Origin: an uncultured Isoptericola sp.
GTDB lineage: Bacteria; Actinomycetota; Actinomycetes; Actinomycetales; Cellulomonadaceae
Assembly (NCBI GenBank): GCA_947497265.1
Contig: CANMFP010000001.1
Coordinates: forward strand, 620,001-684,000
Direction of reading: 5' to 3'
DNA: 64,000 nucleotides
The notes under the pieces: model-generated
The model's database searches: none
What the model saw: only the letters and a program-made list of their open reading frames with translations
Told to the model about the DNA's origin: nothing
Part shown: piece by piece, positions 1-9,435 of the stretch
How positions within the stretch are numbered: position 1 is the stretch's first letter
Layout of the letters: each line of letters starts with the position of its first letter
Made by a program: the position numbers and the translations under genes

Positions 1-78
1 GTCCGTGCCGCACGCGGCAAGACCGAGGACGAGGGCGCAGCTCAGGGCGAGCGTGGTCGTGGAACGGGCAGGGCGCAT
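1..78 (-). CDS. Lipoprotein, N-terminal fragment only
   Basis: Only the first 26 residues lie in the window; the rest runs off the left edge. They form a lipoprotein signal peptide: positively charged start (MRPARS), a hydrophobic stretch (TLALSCALVLGL) and a lipobox LAAC whose Cys is residue 23 or so. A GGAG sequence sits about 6 nt before the ATG. The mature protein would be anchored to the outer face of the cytoplasmic membrane. Function cannot be judged from this fragment. It lies downstream of the dehydrogenase operon on the same strand but about 140 bp away, so it probably has its own promoter. Confidence 0.7.
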   Translation of the reverse strand, partial: MRPARSTTTLALSCALVLGLAACGTD

Positions 79-220
79 CAAAGTCTCCAGCGGTTCAGGT
101 GGGTGTCGGTGTCCCCGGGCCGATCAGGCCGGCATCGTCGAGGCAACCGAACAACTAGCACGGGGAGCGCTGCACCCCGCACCTGCCCCGCCGCGCACCA
201 TCCGTCCTGAGATGAACGTC

Positions 221-1690
221 TCAGCCCCAGACGAGGCCGTGGGCCGGGTCCTCCAGCACGCGCGCGACGTCGGACAGGAAGCGCGACCCGAGCTCGCCGT
301 CGACCAGCCGGTGATCGAAGCTCAGCGCGAGCTGCGTGACCCAGCGCGGCTTGATCTTGCCCTTGTGCACCCACGGCTGCTGCCGGATGGCACCGAACGC
401 CAGGATCGCGGCCTCGCCCGGGTTGAGGATCGGCGTGCCGGTGTCGATGCCGAACACGCCCACGTTCGTGATCGTGAAGGTGCCACCGGACATGTCGGCC
501 GGGCTGGTCCGCCCCGCGCGGGCGGTGGCCGTCAGCTCACCGAGCGCACGGGCCAGCGGGAGCAGCTCGTGCCGGTGCGCGTCCTTGACGTTGGGCACCA
601 CGAGGCCGCGCGGGGTCGCCGCGGCGATACCCAGGTTCACGTAATGCTTGTAGACGATCTCGCGGGCCTCGTCGTCCCAGCTCGCGTTGATCTCCGGGTG
701 GCGCTTGATGGCGAGCAGCGCCGCCTTGGCGGCGATCAGCAGCGGGGTGACCCGCACGTCGGCGAAGTCCCGGTCGGCCTTGAGCTTCTCGACGAGCTTC
801 ATCGTCCGGGTGACGTCGACCGTCCGGAACACGGTGACGTGCGGGGCGGTGAACGCGCTGGTCACCATGGCCTCAGCGGTGCGCTTGCGCACGGACTTGA
901 CCGGGACGCGGGTCTCACGGCCGTCGTTCGTCACCGACCCGGAGGCGAGCCACGGCTGGTCGTCGTCGGGGTAGGTCGCGAGGGTCTTCGGCTCGGCGGC
1001 CTCGGCCCGGGCCACCACGTCCTCGCGGGTCACGATGCCCCCGGGTCCGGTGGGCTGCACCGACGCGAGGTCGACGCCCAGATCCTTGGCGAGCTTGCGC
1101 ACGGGCGGCTTGGCGAGCACGCGGATCCGGCCGGCCGGCGTCGTGCCCGTCGGCGCGGCACCGGCCGTGTCGGCGGCAGCGGGCACGCTCATCATCGGCT
1201 TGGCGATACCCGGTGACTTCGCCGGTGCAGGTGCAGGTGTCGCGGCAGGTGCGGGTGCGGGGACGGGAGGCGTGGTGGGGGCCGGTCCCTCCGGGGCCTC
1301 GGTGCGGCGGCGGCGCCGGCGCGACCCGGCGGCGGCGTCGCCGGTGCCGTAGCCCACCAGCACGGACCCGGAGCCCGCACCGTTCGTCGAGCCGACGGAG
1401 GCGGCCTCGTCGGCGGGCGCGCCGGGTGCCGGATCGGGCGCGGAGGCGTCCGCCGACCCGACCTCGATGATCGCGGTGCCGACGTCGACCGTGGTCCCCT
1501 CCTCGGCGAGCAGGGCCACGACCGTCCCCGCGAACGGCGACGGCAGCTCGACCAGGGACTTGGCGGTCTCGATCTCGACGATGACGTCGTTGACCGCGAC
1601 GGTGTCGCCGACGGCGACCTTCCACTCGACGATCTCCGCCTCGGTCAGTCCCTCACCGACGTCCGGGAGGGGGAAGCGCTGGGTGCTCAT
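221..1690 (-). CDS. 2-oxoacid dehydrogenase E2 (dihydrolipoamide acyltransferase)
   Basis: 489 residues. This is the acyltransferase core of a pyruvate or branched-chain 2-oxoacid dehydrogenase complex, taking the acyl group from E1 to CoA. Domains in order: one lipoyl domain (residues about 4-80, lipoyl-lysine in ETAKS at K44), an Ala/Pro-rich linker, a peripheral-subunit-binding domain (about 165-205, [12 protein letters not shown]) and the catalytic domain (about 255-489) with the DHRLVDG active-site motif near H460. It is the last gene of the E1alpha-E1beta-E2 operon, 23 nt after the E1beta stop. A single lipoyl domain and the operon order are common to actinobacterial BKDH-like complexes, so the true substrate is uncertain. 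No E3 gene is present here. Confidence 0.93.
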   Translation of the reverse strand: MSTQRFPLPDVGEGLTEAEIVEWKVAVGDTVAVNDVIVEIETAKSLVELPSPFAGTVVALLAEEGTTVDVGTAIIEVGSADASAPDPAPGAPADEAASVGSTNGAGSGSVLVGYGTGDAAAGSRRRRRRTEAPEGPAPTTPPVPAPAPAATPAPAPAKSPGIAKPMMSVPAAADTAGAAPTGTTPAGRIRVLAKPPVRKLAKDLGVDLASVQPTGPGGIVTREDVVARAEAAEPKTLATYPDDDQPWLASGSVTNDGRETRVPVKSVRKRTAEAMVTSAFTAPHVTVFRTVDVTRTMKLVEKLKADRDFADVRVTPLLIAAKAALLAIKRHPEINASWDDEAREIVYKHYVNLGIAAATPRGLVVPNVKDAHRHELLPLARALGELTATARAGRTSPADMSGGTFTITNVGVFGIDTGTPILNPGEAAILAFGAIRQQPWVHKGKIKPRWVTQLALSFDHRLVDGELGSRFLSDVARVLEDPAHGLVWG

Positions 1691-1713
1691 CGGTCTCCTC
1701 GTTCGCAGGCCGG

Positions 1714-2721
1714 TCAGTGGGCCAGGGCGCGGTCGACGGCGTCGAGGACGCGGTCGGTGCTCGGCAGGTAGTCGTGCTCGATCTTCGCCACGGGGTACGG
1801 CGTGTGGAACCCGCCGACCCGCAGCACGGGCGCCTCGAGGGAGTAGAAGCACTCCTCGGTGACGCGGGCGGCGAGCTCGGCACCGGCACCGAAGAACGTC
1901 GGGGCCTCGTGCACGACGACGCAGCGCCCGGTCCGGCGGACCGAGCCCACCACGGCGGGCACGTCCATCGGGGACAGCGACCGCAGGTCGACGACCTCCG
2001 CGCTGGTGCCCTCGGCGGCCAGCGCATCGGCGGCGGCCAGCGCGGTGGCGACGGTCGGCCCGTAGGCGACCAGCGTCACGTCCGTGCCGGCCCGAGCGAT
2101 CCGGGCCTGGCCGAGCGGGTCCGCCGTGCCGCCGTCGGCCCCGGACGTCGCGACGGGGCTGCCGAGGTCCACCGCGCCCTTGGACCAGTACCGGCCCTTG
2201 GGCTCGAGGAAGATCACGGGATCGGGCGAGGTGATCGACGAGCGGATCATGTCGTACGCGTCCTGCGGCGTCGCCGGGGAGACCACCCGCAGCCCGGGAG
2301 TGTGCGCGAACAGCGCCTCCGGCGACTCGGAGTGGTGCTCGATGGCGCCGATGCCGCCGCCGTACGGGATGCGGATGACCACGGGGACCTCGAGGCGCCC
2401 GGCGGAGCGGTAGCGCATCCTGGCGAGCTGGGTGGTGATCTGGTCGAAGGCGGGGAAGACGAAGCCGTCGAACTGGATCTCGCAGACCGGCCGATAGCCG
2501 CGCATCGCGAGACCGATCGCGGTGCCGACGATCCCGGACTCGGCCAGCGGCGTGTCCACGACCCGGTGCTCGCCGAAGTCCTTCTGCAGACCGTCGGTGA
2601 TGCGGAAGACCCCGCCGAGCCGGCCGACGTCCTCCCCCATGATCAGCACCTTGTCGTCCGCCTCGAGGCTGGAGCGCAGGCCCTCGTTCAGCGCCTTCGC
2701 GAAGGTGAGGTTCTCGCTCAT
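1714..2721 (-). CDS. pdhB: 2-oxoacid dehydrogenase E1 component, beta subunit
   Basis: 335 residues, the normal length for the E1 beta subunit. With E1 alpha it forms the thiamine-diphosphate-dependent decarboxylase that loads acyl groups onto the E2 lipoyl arm. The N-terminal half has the pyrimidine-binding transketolase fold ([20 protein letters not shown]; later [13 protein letters not shown]) and the C-terminal half the transketolase C-terminal fold ([17 protein letters not shown]). The start codon overlaps the E1 alpha stop (ATGA), which suggests translational coupling and equal subunit amounts. Whether the substrate is pyruvate or branched-chain 2-oxoacids cannot be read from the sequence. 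Confidence 0.93.
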   Translation of the reverse strand: MSENLTFAKALNEGLRSSLEADDKVLIMGEDVGRLGGVFRITDGLQKDFGEHRVVDTPLAESGIVGTAIGLAMRGYRPVCEIQFDGFVFPAFDQITTQLARMRYRSAGRLEVPVVIRIPYGGGIGAIEHHSESPEALFAHTPGLRVVSPATPQDAYDMIRSSITSPDPVIFLEPKGRYWSKGAVDLGSPVATSGADGGTADPLGQARIARAGTDVTLVAYGPTVATALAAADALAAEGTSAEVVDLRSLSPMDVPAVVGSVRRTGRCVVVHEAPTFFGAGAELAARVTEECFYSLEAPVLRVGGFHTPYPVAKIEHDYLPSTDRVLDAVDRALAH

Positions 2722-3872
2722 CGGGCCGCCTCCGTCGTGGTGCCTGCCGTCTCGGACTCGTAGCGTTCGAACCAGTCGCGCTCCACGGTGACCTGCGCGT
2801 GCCCGGCCGCGTACACGTGGTCGAACATCGACGCCGGGGACGGGTCCTCGATCGCCCGGACCTCGGCCCGCAGGCGCTCGGCCATCGCGTCGGCCTGCGC
2901 CTCCACGTCAGCCGCCCACACGTCGTCCCAGCGGCCCTCGGCGTGCAGCAGGGCGGCGAGCCGGTCGATCGGGTCGCGCAGCGCCCACTCCTCCTCCTCG
3001 GCGAGCTCGCGGTAGCGGGTGGGGTCGTCCGACGTCGTGTGCGCGCCCATCCGGTAGGTGTAGGCCTCCACGAAGGTGGGGCCGTCGCCGGCGTAGGCAC
3101 GCTCCAGAGCCTCGGTCATCACCGCGTAGGACGCCAGGACGTCGTTGCCGTCCACGCGCACGCCCGGGATGCCGAACCCCTCACCGCGCCGGTACAGGGG
3201 CCAGCGCGTCTGCCGCGACGTCGGCTCCGAGATCGCCCACTGGTTGTTCTGGCAGAAGAACACCACGGGTGCGTTGTTCACGGCGGCGAAGACGAGCGCC
3301 TCGTTGACGTCGCCCTGGCTCGAGGCGCCGTCGCCGAAGTACGTCACGACGGCGGTGTCCCGCTGCGGGTCCCCGGTGCCGACCAGCCCGTCGCGCTGGA
3401 CGCCGAGGGCGTACCCGGTGGCGTGCAGGGTCTGCGAGCCGAGGACGAGGGTGTTGAGCTGCACGTTGTGGTCGGCCGGGTCCCAGCCGCCGTGCTCCGT
3501 GCCGCGGTAGATGCGCAGCCGGTCCACCGCGTCGACGCCGCGGACCTGCATCACGCCGTGCTCGCGATAGGAGGGGAACACGAAGTCCTGCGGGCGCAAC
3601 GCGTACGCCGAACCGACCTGGGCGGCCTCCTGGCCGCGCCCCTGCGGGTACAGGCCGAGCTCGCCCTGCCGCTGCAGCGCCGTCGACTCGTCGTCGAACC
3701 GTCGGGTCAGCACCATGTCGCGGTACATCGCGCGCAGCTCGTCGGTGCCGATGTGGGCCACGCGGTCGCGGTAGGCCGCGGCCCGCGGGCCGTCGGTGCG
3801 GCTGCCGTCCGGGGCGACGAGCTGCACGAGGTCCTCCACGGCTGCCGCGCTCTGAGGGGCGTCGGGGTTCAC
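2718..3872 (-). CDS. pdhA: 2-oxoacid dehydrogenase E1 component, alpha subunit
   Basis: 384 residues, first gene of the operon. The thiamine-diphosphate motif is clear: GDGASSQGD at about residues 180-188 followed about 25 residues later by QNNQW. The phosphorylation-loop-like region [12 protein letters not shown], usual in E1 alpha, is present near residue 275. It catalyses decarboxylation of a 2-oxoacid together with the beta subunit. The chosen ATG gives a family-typical N-terminus. A strong palindromic element lies about 70 bp upstream, the likely control point of the operon. The symbol follows common usage for this family; bkdA1 would be the name if the complex is specific for branched-chain substrates. 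Confidence 0.92.
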   Translation of the reverse strand: MNPDAPQSAAAVEDLVQLVAPDGSRTDGPRAAAYRDRVAHIGTDELRAMYRDMVLTRRFDDESTALQRQGELGLYPQGRGQEAAQVGSAYALRPQDFVFPSYREHGVMQVRGVDAVDRLRIYRGTEHGGWDPADHNVQLNTLVLGSQTLHATGYALGVQRDGLVGTGDPQRDTAVVTYFGDGASSQGDVNEALVFAAVNNAPVVFFCQNNQWAISEPTSRQTRWPLYRRGEGFGIPGVRVDGNDVLASYAVMTEALERAYAGDGPTFVEAYTYRMGAHTTSDDPTRYRELAEEEEWALRDPIDRLAALLHAEGRWDDVWAADVEAQADAMAERLRAEVRAIEDPSPASMFDHVYAAGHAQVTVERDWFERYESETAGTTTEAAR

Positions 3873-3941
3873 ACGGTCTCCTTCCCTGCCGGGCGGCTGC
3901 GCCGCGTCCAGGTCCGGTGCCCGTGTCTCGAGCAGGTGCCG

Positions 3942-3976
3942 AACCTACGCCTTCGTAGCCTACGCAAGCGTAGGTT
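3942..3976. promoter_or_regulatory. Double palindrome upstream of the dehydrogenase operon (probable operator)
   Basis: Two adjoining inverted repeats: CTACGCCTTCGTAG (3945-3958) and CCTACGCAAGCGTAGG (3959-3974). The whole element is also bounded by a perfect outer pair, AACCTACGC and GCGTAGGTT. It contains four CTACG/CGTAG half-sites within 35 bp, about 70 bp before the E1 alpha ATG. Such arrays usually bind a dimeric repressor, for example of the TetR or GntR type, but no regulator gene lies next to it. Confidence 0.7.
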
Positions 3977-4101
3977 GTCAGCACCCCGTCCTGGCTCCCG
4001 GTGCGGCAGCCAACGCTCACCGCCGGCCTTTGGAGGTTTCCTCCAACACGGTCGGGGAGTGGCCGACATCGGTCGAACCTGCTGTGGTGCTCCCCGGAGC
4101 G

Positions 4102-4686
4102 CTACCGGGTGAGATCTGCGTCGCGGACGAGGTCCACCACCGCATCCATGCCGTAGCGGGCTGCGAGCAGCTCGAGCAGGTCGTCGACGCTGCGACGTGG
4201 CTTGCGATACCGGCCAGCCATCTGCCGAAGAGCCTGGAGGGCGAGCTCGGGGGCGAGCTCGACTGCTTCCATCGCGAACTCCGCCGAGGTCTTCACCTGG
4301 ATATTGGAGGGCACCTGGTTCGGAGGGAAGTCCCTGAAGTTCGCAGTCACGATCGCGCCGGCCCCGCCGACAACAGCGGCGGCCACCACATGCTCGTCGT
4401 CAAGGTCGGGGAGGCCGAATGTCCCGTCGAGTGGCTCCCAACCCTCGACGCAGGCGTCGTCGAACGCTCCGCGCATCGCCGATATCAGGGCCGCAGCAGA
4501 CGCGGCCGCCGTGCTGGGCTCGAGGTCTCCGCGCGCAACGAGCTTCCGCGCCTCGTGTTCCTCCAGCTCGGCAAGGATCGCCGACGACCACAGAGGCCGG
4601 TACAGCCCCTCGATGGCCAGGCTCAGCAGAAAGTCCCGCTGCAGGCTGGGCCACAGCACGCAGGTATCGAGCACGACGGCGAACAC
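4102..4686 (-). CDS. PIN-domain toxin (putative ribonuclease)
   Basis: 194 residues from a GTG start. The N-terminus VFAVVLDTCVLWP carries the first PIN acidic residue (D7); further acids follow in LAELEEHEA (about residue 40) and LPDLDDEHVVAAA (about residue 97), the usual PIN metal-binding set. The N-terminal 130 residues fit the PIN nuclease fold; the C-terminal 60 residues (ALQALRQMAGRYRKP, DDLLELLAARYG) look like an added helical tail. It lies 31 nt downstream of an HTH protein on the same strand, the usual antitoxin-toxin order. The likely role is RNA cleavage when released from the antitoxin; the target cannot be inferred. Confidence 0.82.
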   Translation of the reverse strand: MFAVVLDTCVLWPSLQRDFLLSLAIEGLYRPLWSSAILAELEEHEARKLVARGDLEPSTAAASAAALISAMRGAFDDACVEGWEPLDGTFGLPDLDDEHVVAAAVVGGAGAIVTANFRDFPPNQVPSNIQVKTSAEFAMEAVELAPELALQALRQMAGRYRKPRRSVDDLLELLAARYGMDAVVDLVRDADLTR

Positions 4687-4717
4687 GCCGGCGATTCTTG
4701 CAGGTGGCGGCCGTTGG

Positions 4718-5239
4718 TCAACGACGACGCCGCGCGGCCACGGCCTTCCGCACCGCTCGAAGCTGGGCCGCAACCTCCGCTGCGTCGCCCTCGTCGTCGA
4801 TGTCGACCGCGGTTGCCGCAAGCATGTCGTACTGACTCTGGCGTCGACTTTCGCGGTAGTCCAGCACATCGCTGAGCAGGACCTTCCGACGCGTGCCTGG
4901 CCGCTCCGCCGCCAGCTGGCCGGTGTCGATGAGGCGCACGACCGTGGGCCGGGACACCCCGAGAAGATCGGCCGCCTGCTGCGTCGTGAGCGTTGTTGAA
5001 TGCGGCGCCACGGTGACCGCACGCCCGGCGCGCATGGCTTCGACAACCTGCAGAAGGATCGGGTACATCGAGGCAGGGAGCTCGACCTGATCACCCTCCG
5101 CCTCTCCCACCAAGAGGCAACGTGGGGCCACTGCTGTGCCCCGAGCGCGCTCGTGCGCCTCGAGAAAGTTGTGCACCTCGGCCAGTCCCTCTGCCTCGCT
5201 CGGCAGATAGGTCCGTTCCATCAGTTCCGCAGCGGCCAT
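4718..5239 (-). CDS. Excisionase-type HTH antitoxin
   Basis: 173 residues from the ATG at 5239; two GTG codons (5254 and 5251) lie in frame upstream, directly after a GAGG, so the start is uncertain. The core LTTQQAADLLGVSRPTVVRLIDTGQLAAERPGTRRKV (about residues 82-118) is a MerR/excisionase-type winged helix-turn-helix. The tail (ESRRQSQYDMLAATAVDIDDEGD) is acidic then basic and probably wraps the toxin. Downstream is the PIN protein, so this is best read as the DNA-binding antitoxin of a two-gene toxin-antitoxin operon that represses its own promoter. Confidence 0.8.
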   Translation of the reverse strand: MAAAELMERTYLPSEAEGLAEVHNFLEAHERARGTAVAPRCLLVGEAEGDQVELPASMYPILLQVVEAMRAGRAVTVAPHSTTLTTQQAADLLGVSRPTVVRLIDTGQLAAERPGTRRKVLLSDVLDYRESRRQSQYDMLAATAVDIDDEGDAAEVAAQLRAVRKAVAARRRR

Positions 5240-5261
5240 CGTCGTGCACACCACCCTCGTC

Positions 5262-5304
5262 GCTTCGTTACGGAAGAAGCGTACGCGTATTCGTAGTTTT
5301 CGTA
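5262..5304 (-). promoter_or_regulatory. Repeat-rich promoter region of the toxin-antitoxin operon
   Basis: Read on the minus strand the stretch has two direct copies of TACGAA spaced 9 nt apart, an 8-bp palindrome TACGCGTA, and a GCTTC/GAAGC inverted pair. It is AT-richer than its surroundings and lies 25-65 nt before the antitoxin start, where an autorepressor would bind. No precise promoter boxes can be assigned. Confidence 0.45.
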
Positions 5305-5362
5305 AACCGTGGATCGCCGTCGTTCTCAGGCATTGCCCACCGGGATGACCGCGGCAGCGGGG

Positions 5363-6522
5363 TCACGCCGCCGTCAGCGTCCCGTCCGCCCTCATCGCCA
5401 GCTCCGCCGTCAGCCCGACCCGCTCCAGGAACGCCCGGTCGTGGCTCACCACCAGCAGCCCGCCGCGATAGGACGCCAGCGCCTGGACGAGCTGGTCGGT
5501 GCTGGCCAGGTCGAGGTTGTTCGTCGGTTCGTCCAGCACGAGGAGCTGGGCCGGCGGGTCGGCCAGCAGCAGGCTCGCGAGCGCCACCCGGAACCGTTCG
5601 CCGCCCGAGAGGGTGCGCACCGGCCGGTCGACCTGGTCGCCGCGGACCAGGAACCGCGCCAGGCGGTTGCGCAGCTCCCCCGGCACGACGTGCGGCGCGC
5701 GGCGCCGGACCTCGTCCAGCACCGTGGCGGCGTCGTCGAGCCCGTCCAGCCGCTGAGGCAGGTATCCCACGCGCTCGGTGAGCCGCCGCGCCGTCGCCCG
5801 CGAGGCGCCGTCGGGCCTGGCCCCGGCCCAGCCCCGGGAGCTCGCGCCGACGAGCTGTTCGAGCAGCGTCGTCTTGCCGACACCGTTGGGGCCGGTCAGC
5901 GCGACCCGCTCGGGCCCCGCGAGCACGGTCTCGCGGCCGTCGGACCCGCGCAGGACGGCGAGGCGCCGGCCGGCCGGAACGTCCGGGTCGGGCAGGTCGA
6001 CGGCGATGCGGTCGTCGTCGCGCACTGCCCGCTCCGCGGCCGCCACGGCGTCGCGTGCCCGCGACTCCGCCTCCACCGCGGCACCCCGCCGGGCACCCTG
6101 CGACTTCTGTGCGGCGTTGCGGCGGTCGTTGATCACCGCCTTGACGTACTTGCGGTCGGCGGCGTCCTTGCGCCCCTGCCGCTCGGAGTGGGCGATGCGC
6201 TCCTGAGTCTCGATGCGTTGTCGCTTCTCGCGCCGCAGCGTCTGCTCGGCGTCGCGCAGCGCCGAGCGCGCGGCCTCCTGCTGCACGGCCAGCCACTCCT
6301 CGTACTGCGCGTACGTGCCGCCGAACGTGGTCAGGCCGCCCGTGCGGAGCTCCGCCGTCGTGTCCACGAGCTCGAGCAGCTCGCGGTCGTGCGACACCAC
6401 GACCAGCGCGCCGCGCCACGTGCGGACCAGCTCGTGCAGGCGCTCGCGGGCCGAGCCGTCGAGGTTGTTCGTCGGTTCGTCCAGCAGCGCGACGTCGGCC
6501 GCGCGCAACCGGATGCCGGTCA
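5363..6522 (-). pseudogene. ABC-F family ATPase, 5'-truncated
   Basis: The remaining frame encodes about 385 residues of a protein that is normally 530-550 long. It starts inside the first nucleotide-binding domain, just before its Walker B (VALLDEPTNNLDG) and H-loop (VVVSHDRELL). It then has a full charged inter-domain linker and a complete second domain: Walker A GPNGVGKTTLL, signature LSGGERFRVALAS, Walker [13 protein letters not shown]. The first Walker A and signature, and thus about 150 N-terminal residues, are missing. Upstream of 6522 the same frame continues only as antisense of the CocE fragment. ABC-F proteins act on ribosomes, often giving antibiotic protection. With one ATP site gone this copy is almost certainly inactive. 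Confidence 0.85.
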
Positions 6523-8105
6523 CGTGTCTGCTCGCGGACAACCTCTCCGAGGCGACCGTCATGTTCGCCTTCAACAGCCTGCCGCCCGACCCCGCCGTCG
6601 TCGGCGACCGGTGGCGCGAGATGTGGCGTGAACGCCTCGAGGGCAGCGGCCTCTGGCTGGACACCTGGCTGCGGCACCAGCGCCGCGACGACTACTGGAA
6701 GCCGGCGTCCGTCAACGAGGACTACTCGCGGGTGCGGTGCCCCGTCATGGCGGTCGGCGGCTGGGCCGACGGCTACACCAACGCGATCTTCCGGCTCCTG
6801 GAGAACCTCGACGTGCCTCGGAAGGGCCTCATCGGCCCGTGGGGCCACCGCTACCCGCACCTGGGCGTCCCCGGCCCGGCGATCGGCTTCCTCCAGGAGG
6901 TCGTGCGGTGGTGGGACCACTGGCTCAAGGGCGTGGACACCGGCCTGGAGGAGGAGCCGATGCTGCGCGCCTGGATGCAGGACGCTCAGCCGCCCAGCGC
7001 CTCCTACGAGGACCGCCCCGGCCGGTGGGTCGGAGAGCCGAGCTGGCCGGCACCCGGCGTGGAGGACCGCGAGTACCGGTTCACGGCGCACCACCTGCAG
7101 CAGGTCGGCGCCGCACACCTGGAGCGGGACGACGACGGCGGGGACGACGACGGCGAGCGCCACGTGACGCTGCGCTCACCCCTCAGCGTGGGGATGTTCG
7201 CGGGCAAGTGGGCGTCCTACTCGGCGGTGCCCGACCTGCCGTACGACCAGCGCGAGGAGGACGGCGGTGCGCTCGTCTTCGAGACCGGTCCGCTGACCGA
7301 GCCGGTGGAGATCCTCGGGCTCCCGCGCGTCGAGCTCGAGGTCTCGTCCGACAAGCCGGTGGCCCAGCTCGCCGTGCGTCTGTCCGACGTCGCCCCGGAC
7401 GGCGAGGCGACCCGGGTGACGTACGGGGTGCTGAACCTGACACACCGGGACGGCAGCGAGAACCCGGAGCCGCTGGAGCCCGGCCGGCCCTACCCGGTGC
7501 GGATCGAGCTCAACGGCATCGCGCAGTCCGTGCCCGCCGGCCACCGCCTGCGGATCTCCGTCTCGACCTCCTACTGGCCGTTGATCTGGCCCTCCCCGGA
7601 GCCGGCGACCGTCACCCTGACGACCAGCCGCAGCTCGCTGCACCTGCCGGTCCGCCGGCCGCGGCCCGAGGACGACGAGCTCCGCCCCCTCGGCCCGCCC
7701 GAGGCCGCCGAGGAGGCGGAGACGACCGTGCTCGGCACGGGGCAGCACTCGTGGCGCGTCACCCGGGACCTGGCCACCGACGTCTCGACGCTGGAGATCG
7801 TCAACGACCAGGGCACCTTCCGGATCGAGGACACCGGGACGAAGATCCACCGGGACACCCGCGAGTGGTACAGCTTCCGGTGGAACGACGTCACGTCCGT
7901 GCGCGGTGAGACCCGCACGGTGCGGCGGCTGGAGAACGGTGCCGACTGGCGCGTCGAGGTCGTCACCCGCACCGTCCTGACGTGCACCGCGGACGACTTC
8001 CTGATCAACGCCCAGCTCGACGCGTACGAGCTGGACGAGCAGCAGGGAGACCCGCGCGTCTACTCCCAGAACTGGGAGCGGCGCATCCCGCGCGATCTGG
8101 TGTGA
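6513..8105 (+). pseudogene. CocE/NonD family alpha/beta hydrolase, 5'-truncated
   Basis: About 530 residues of a family usually near 670. The frame begins abruptly at CLLADNLSEATVMFAFN, a motif normally found about 150 residues into these Xaa-Pro dipeptidyl-peptidase-like acylases. The N-terminal part with the nucleophile elbow (GxSxGG serine) is absent. The other two triad members remain: the Asp in GGWADGY and the His in GPWGHRYPH (about residues 90 and 115). The C-terminal jelly-roll domain (FETGPLTEPVEILG to the end) is intact. An ATG at 6513 lies in frame but belongs to the ABC-F side of the junction. Without the serine the product cannot hydrolyse substrate. It faces the broken ABC-F gene head to head. 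Confidence 0.85.
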
Positions 8106-8127
8106 GCCGGGCGGCTGAGCGGCGCCG

Positions 8128-9342
8128 TCACCGCCGCGTGGCCAGAAACTCCGCGATCCGGCCGATCGCCTCCTCGAGGACCTCGACGTCGGGCAGCGTG
8201 ACGAGCCGGAAGTGGTCGGGCGCCGTCCAGTTGAACCCGGTGCCGTGCGTGACGAGGATCTTCTTGGCGCGCAGCAGGTCGATGACGAAGTCCTGGTCGT
8301 CGTCGATCGCGTAGACCTCCGGGTCGAGCCGCGGGAAGCAGTAGAGCGCGCCGCGGGGTCGCACGGAGGACACGCCGGGGATCTCGTTCAGCAGCCGGTC
8401 GGCGAGCATCGTCTGCTCGTAGAACCTGCCGCCGGGCACGATCAGCTCGTCGATCGACTGGTAGCCGCCGAGCGCCGTCTGGATCGCGTGCTGGGCCGGC
8501 ACGTTGGAGCACATGCGCATGTTGGCGAGCAGCGTGAGGCCCTCGAGGAACTCGGTGGCGGTCTCCTGGGGTCCGGAGATCATGACCCACCCGGCCCGGT
8601 AGCCGCACACGCGGTAGGCCTTGGACAGGCCGCTGAACGTCAGGCACAGCACGTCGTCCCCGGCCGCGGTGGCGGCGTGGTGGTGCACGGCGTCGTCGTA
8701 GAGGATCTTCTCGTAGATCTCGTCGGCCAGGACGACCAGGTCGTGACGGCGCGCGATGTCCACCATCGCGGCGACCATCTCGGGGCTGTACACCGCGCCG
8801 GTGGGGTTGTTCGGGTTGATGATCACCAACGCGTGGGTGTTCTCGGTGATCTTCGACTCGAGGTCCGCCAGGTCGGGCATCCACCCGTTCGCCTCGTCGC
8901 ACGCGTAGTGCACGGGGGTGCCGCCCGTGAGCGTGACGGCCGCCGTCCACAGCGGGTAGTCGGGGGCCGGCACGAGGATCTCGTTGCCGTCGTCGACGAA
9001 CGCCTGCAGCACCATCGAGATCAGCTCGGAGACGCCGTTGCCGATGAAGACGTCCTCGACCATGGTGTCCCGCAGCCCGCGCGACTGGTAGTACTGCGCG
9101 ACGGCGGTGCGGGCCTCGTAGATGCCGCGCGAGTCGCTGTACCCCTGGGCCTCGGGCAGGTGGTGGACCACGTCGGCGAGGATCGCCTCGGGTGCCTCGA
9201 AGCCGAACGGGGCGGTGTTGCCGATGTTCAGCTTGAGGATGCGGTGGCCCTCGGCCTCGAGGCGCTGGGCCTCGGTGAGGATGGGGCCACGGACGTCGTA
9301 GCGGACGCCGCGGAGCTTTCGGCTCTGTCGAATGGTGCGCAC
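8128..9342 (-). CDS. alaA: Alanine-type aminotransferase (AlaA-like, class I PLP)
   Basis: 404 residues from a GTG start with GAGG 8 nt before it; this start gives the usual AlaA N-terminus (VRTIRQSRKLRGVRYDVRGP). A fold-type I PLP enzyme: NPNNPTG substrate motif near residue 175, DEIYEK near 210, and the PLP lysine in SGLSKAYR at about K241. AlaA-type enzymes transfer the amino group between glutamate and pyruvate, feeding alanine synthesis. The gene is monocistronic, convergent with the broken CocE gene. An upstream in-frame ATG would add 25 residues without family resemblance. Confidence 0.88.
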   Translation of the reverse strand: MRTIRQSRKLRGVRYDVRGPILTEAQRLEAEGHRILKLNIGNTAPFGFEAPEAILADVVHHLPEAQGYSDSRGIYEARTAVAQYYQSRGLRDTMVEDVFIGNGVSELISMVLQAFVDDGNEILVPAPDYPLWTAAVTLTGGTPVHYACDEANGWMPDLADLESKITENTHALVIINPNNPTGAVYSPEMVAAMVDIARRHDLVVLADEIYEKILYDDAVHHHAATAAGDDVLCLTFSGLSKAYRVCGYRAGWVMISGPQETATEFLEGLTLLANMRMCSNVPAQHAIQTALGGYQSIDELIVPGGRFYEQTMLADRLLNEIPGVSSVRPRGALYCFPRLDPEVYAIDDDQDFVIDLLRAKKILVTHGTGFNWTAPDHFRLVTLPDVEVLEEAIGRIAEFLATRR

Positions 9343-9435
9343 CGCCCCATCCTCGCCGGTCCGCACCGCTCGCGCGAACAGCCAATCCGGAACACGTGGC
9401 CTTCCTCCCGGCGGCACTGCTCGGCCCGTAGATCG

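Noticed and set aside
221-3100. A 959-codon frame covering E2 and the antisense-frame of E1 genes
   Set aside because: Only the part from 1690 downwards has family resemblance; the rest is an alternative frame of pdhB/pdhA kept open by high GC.
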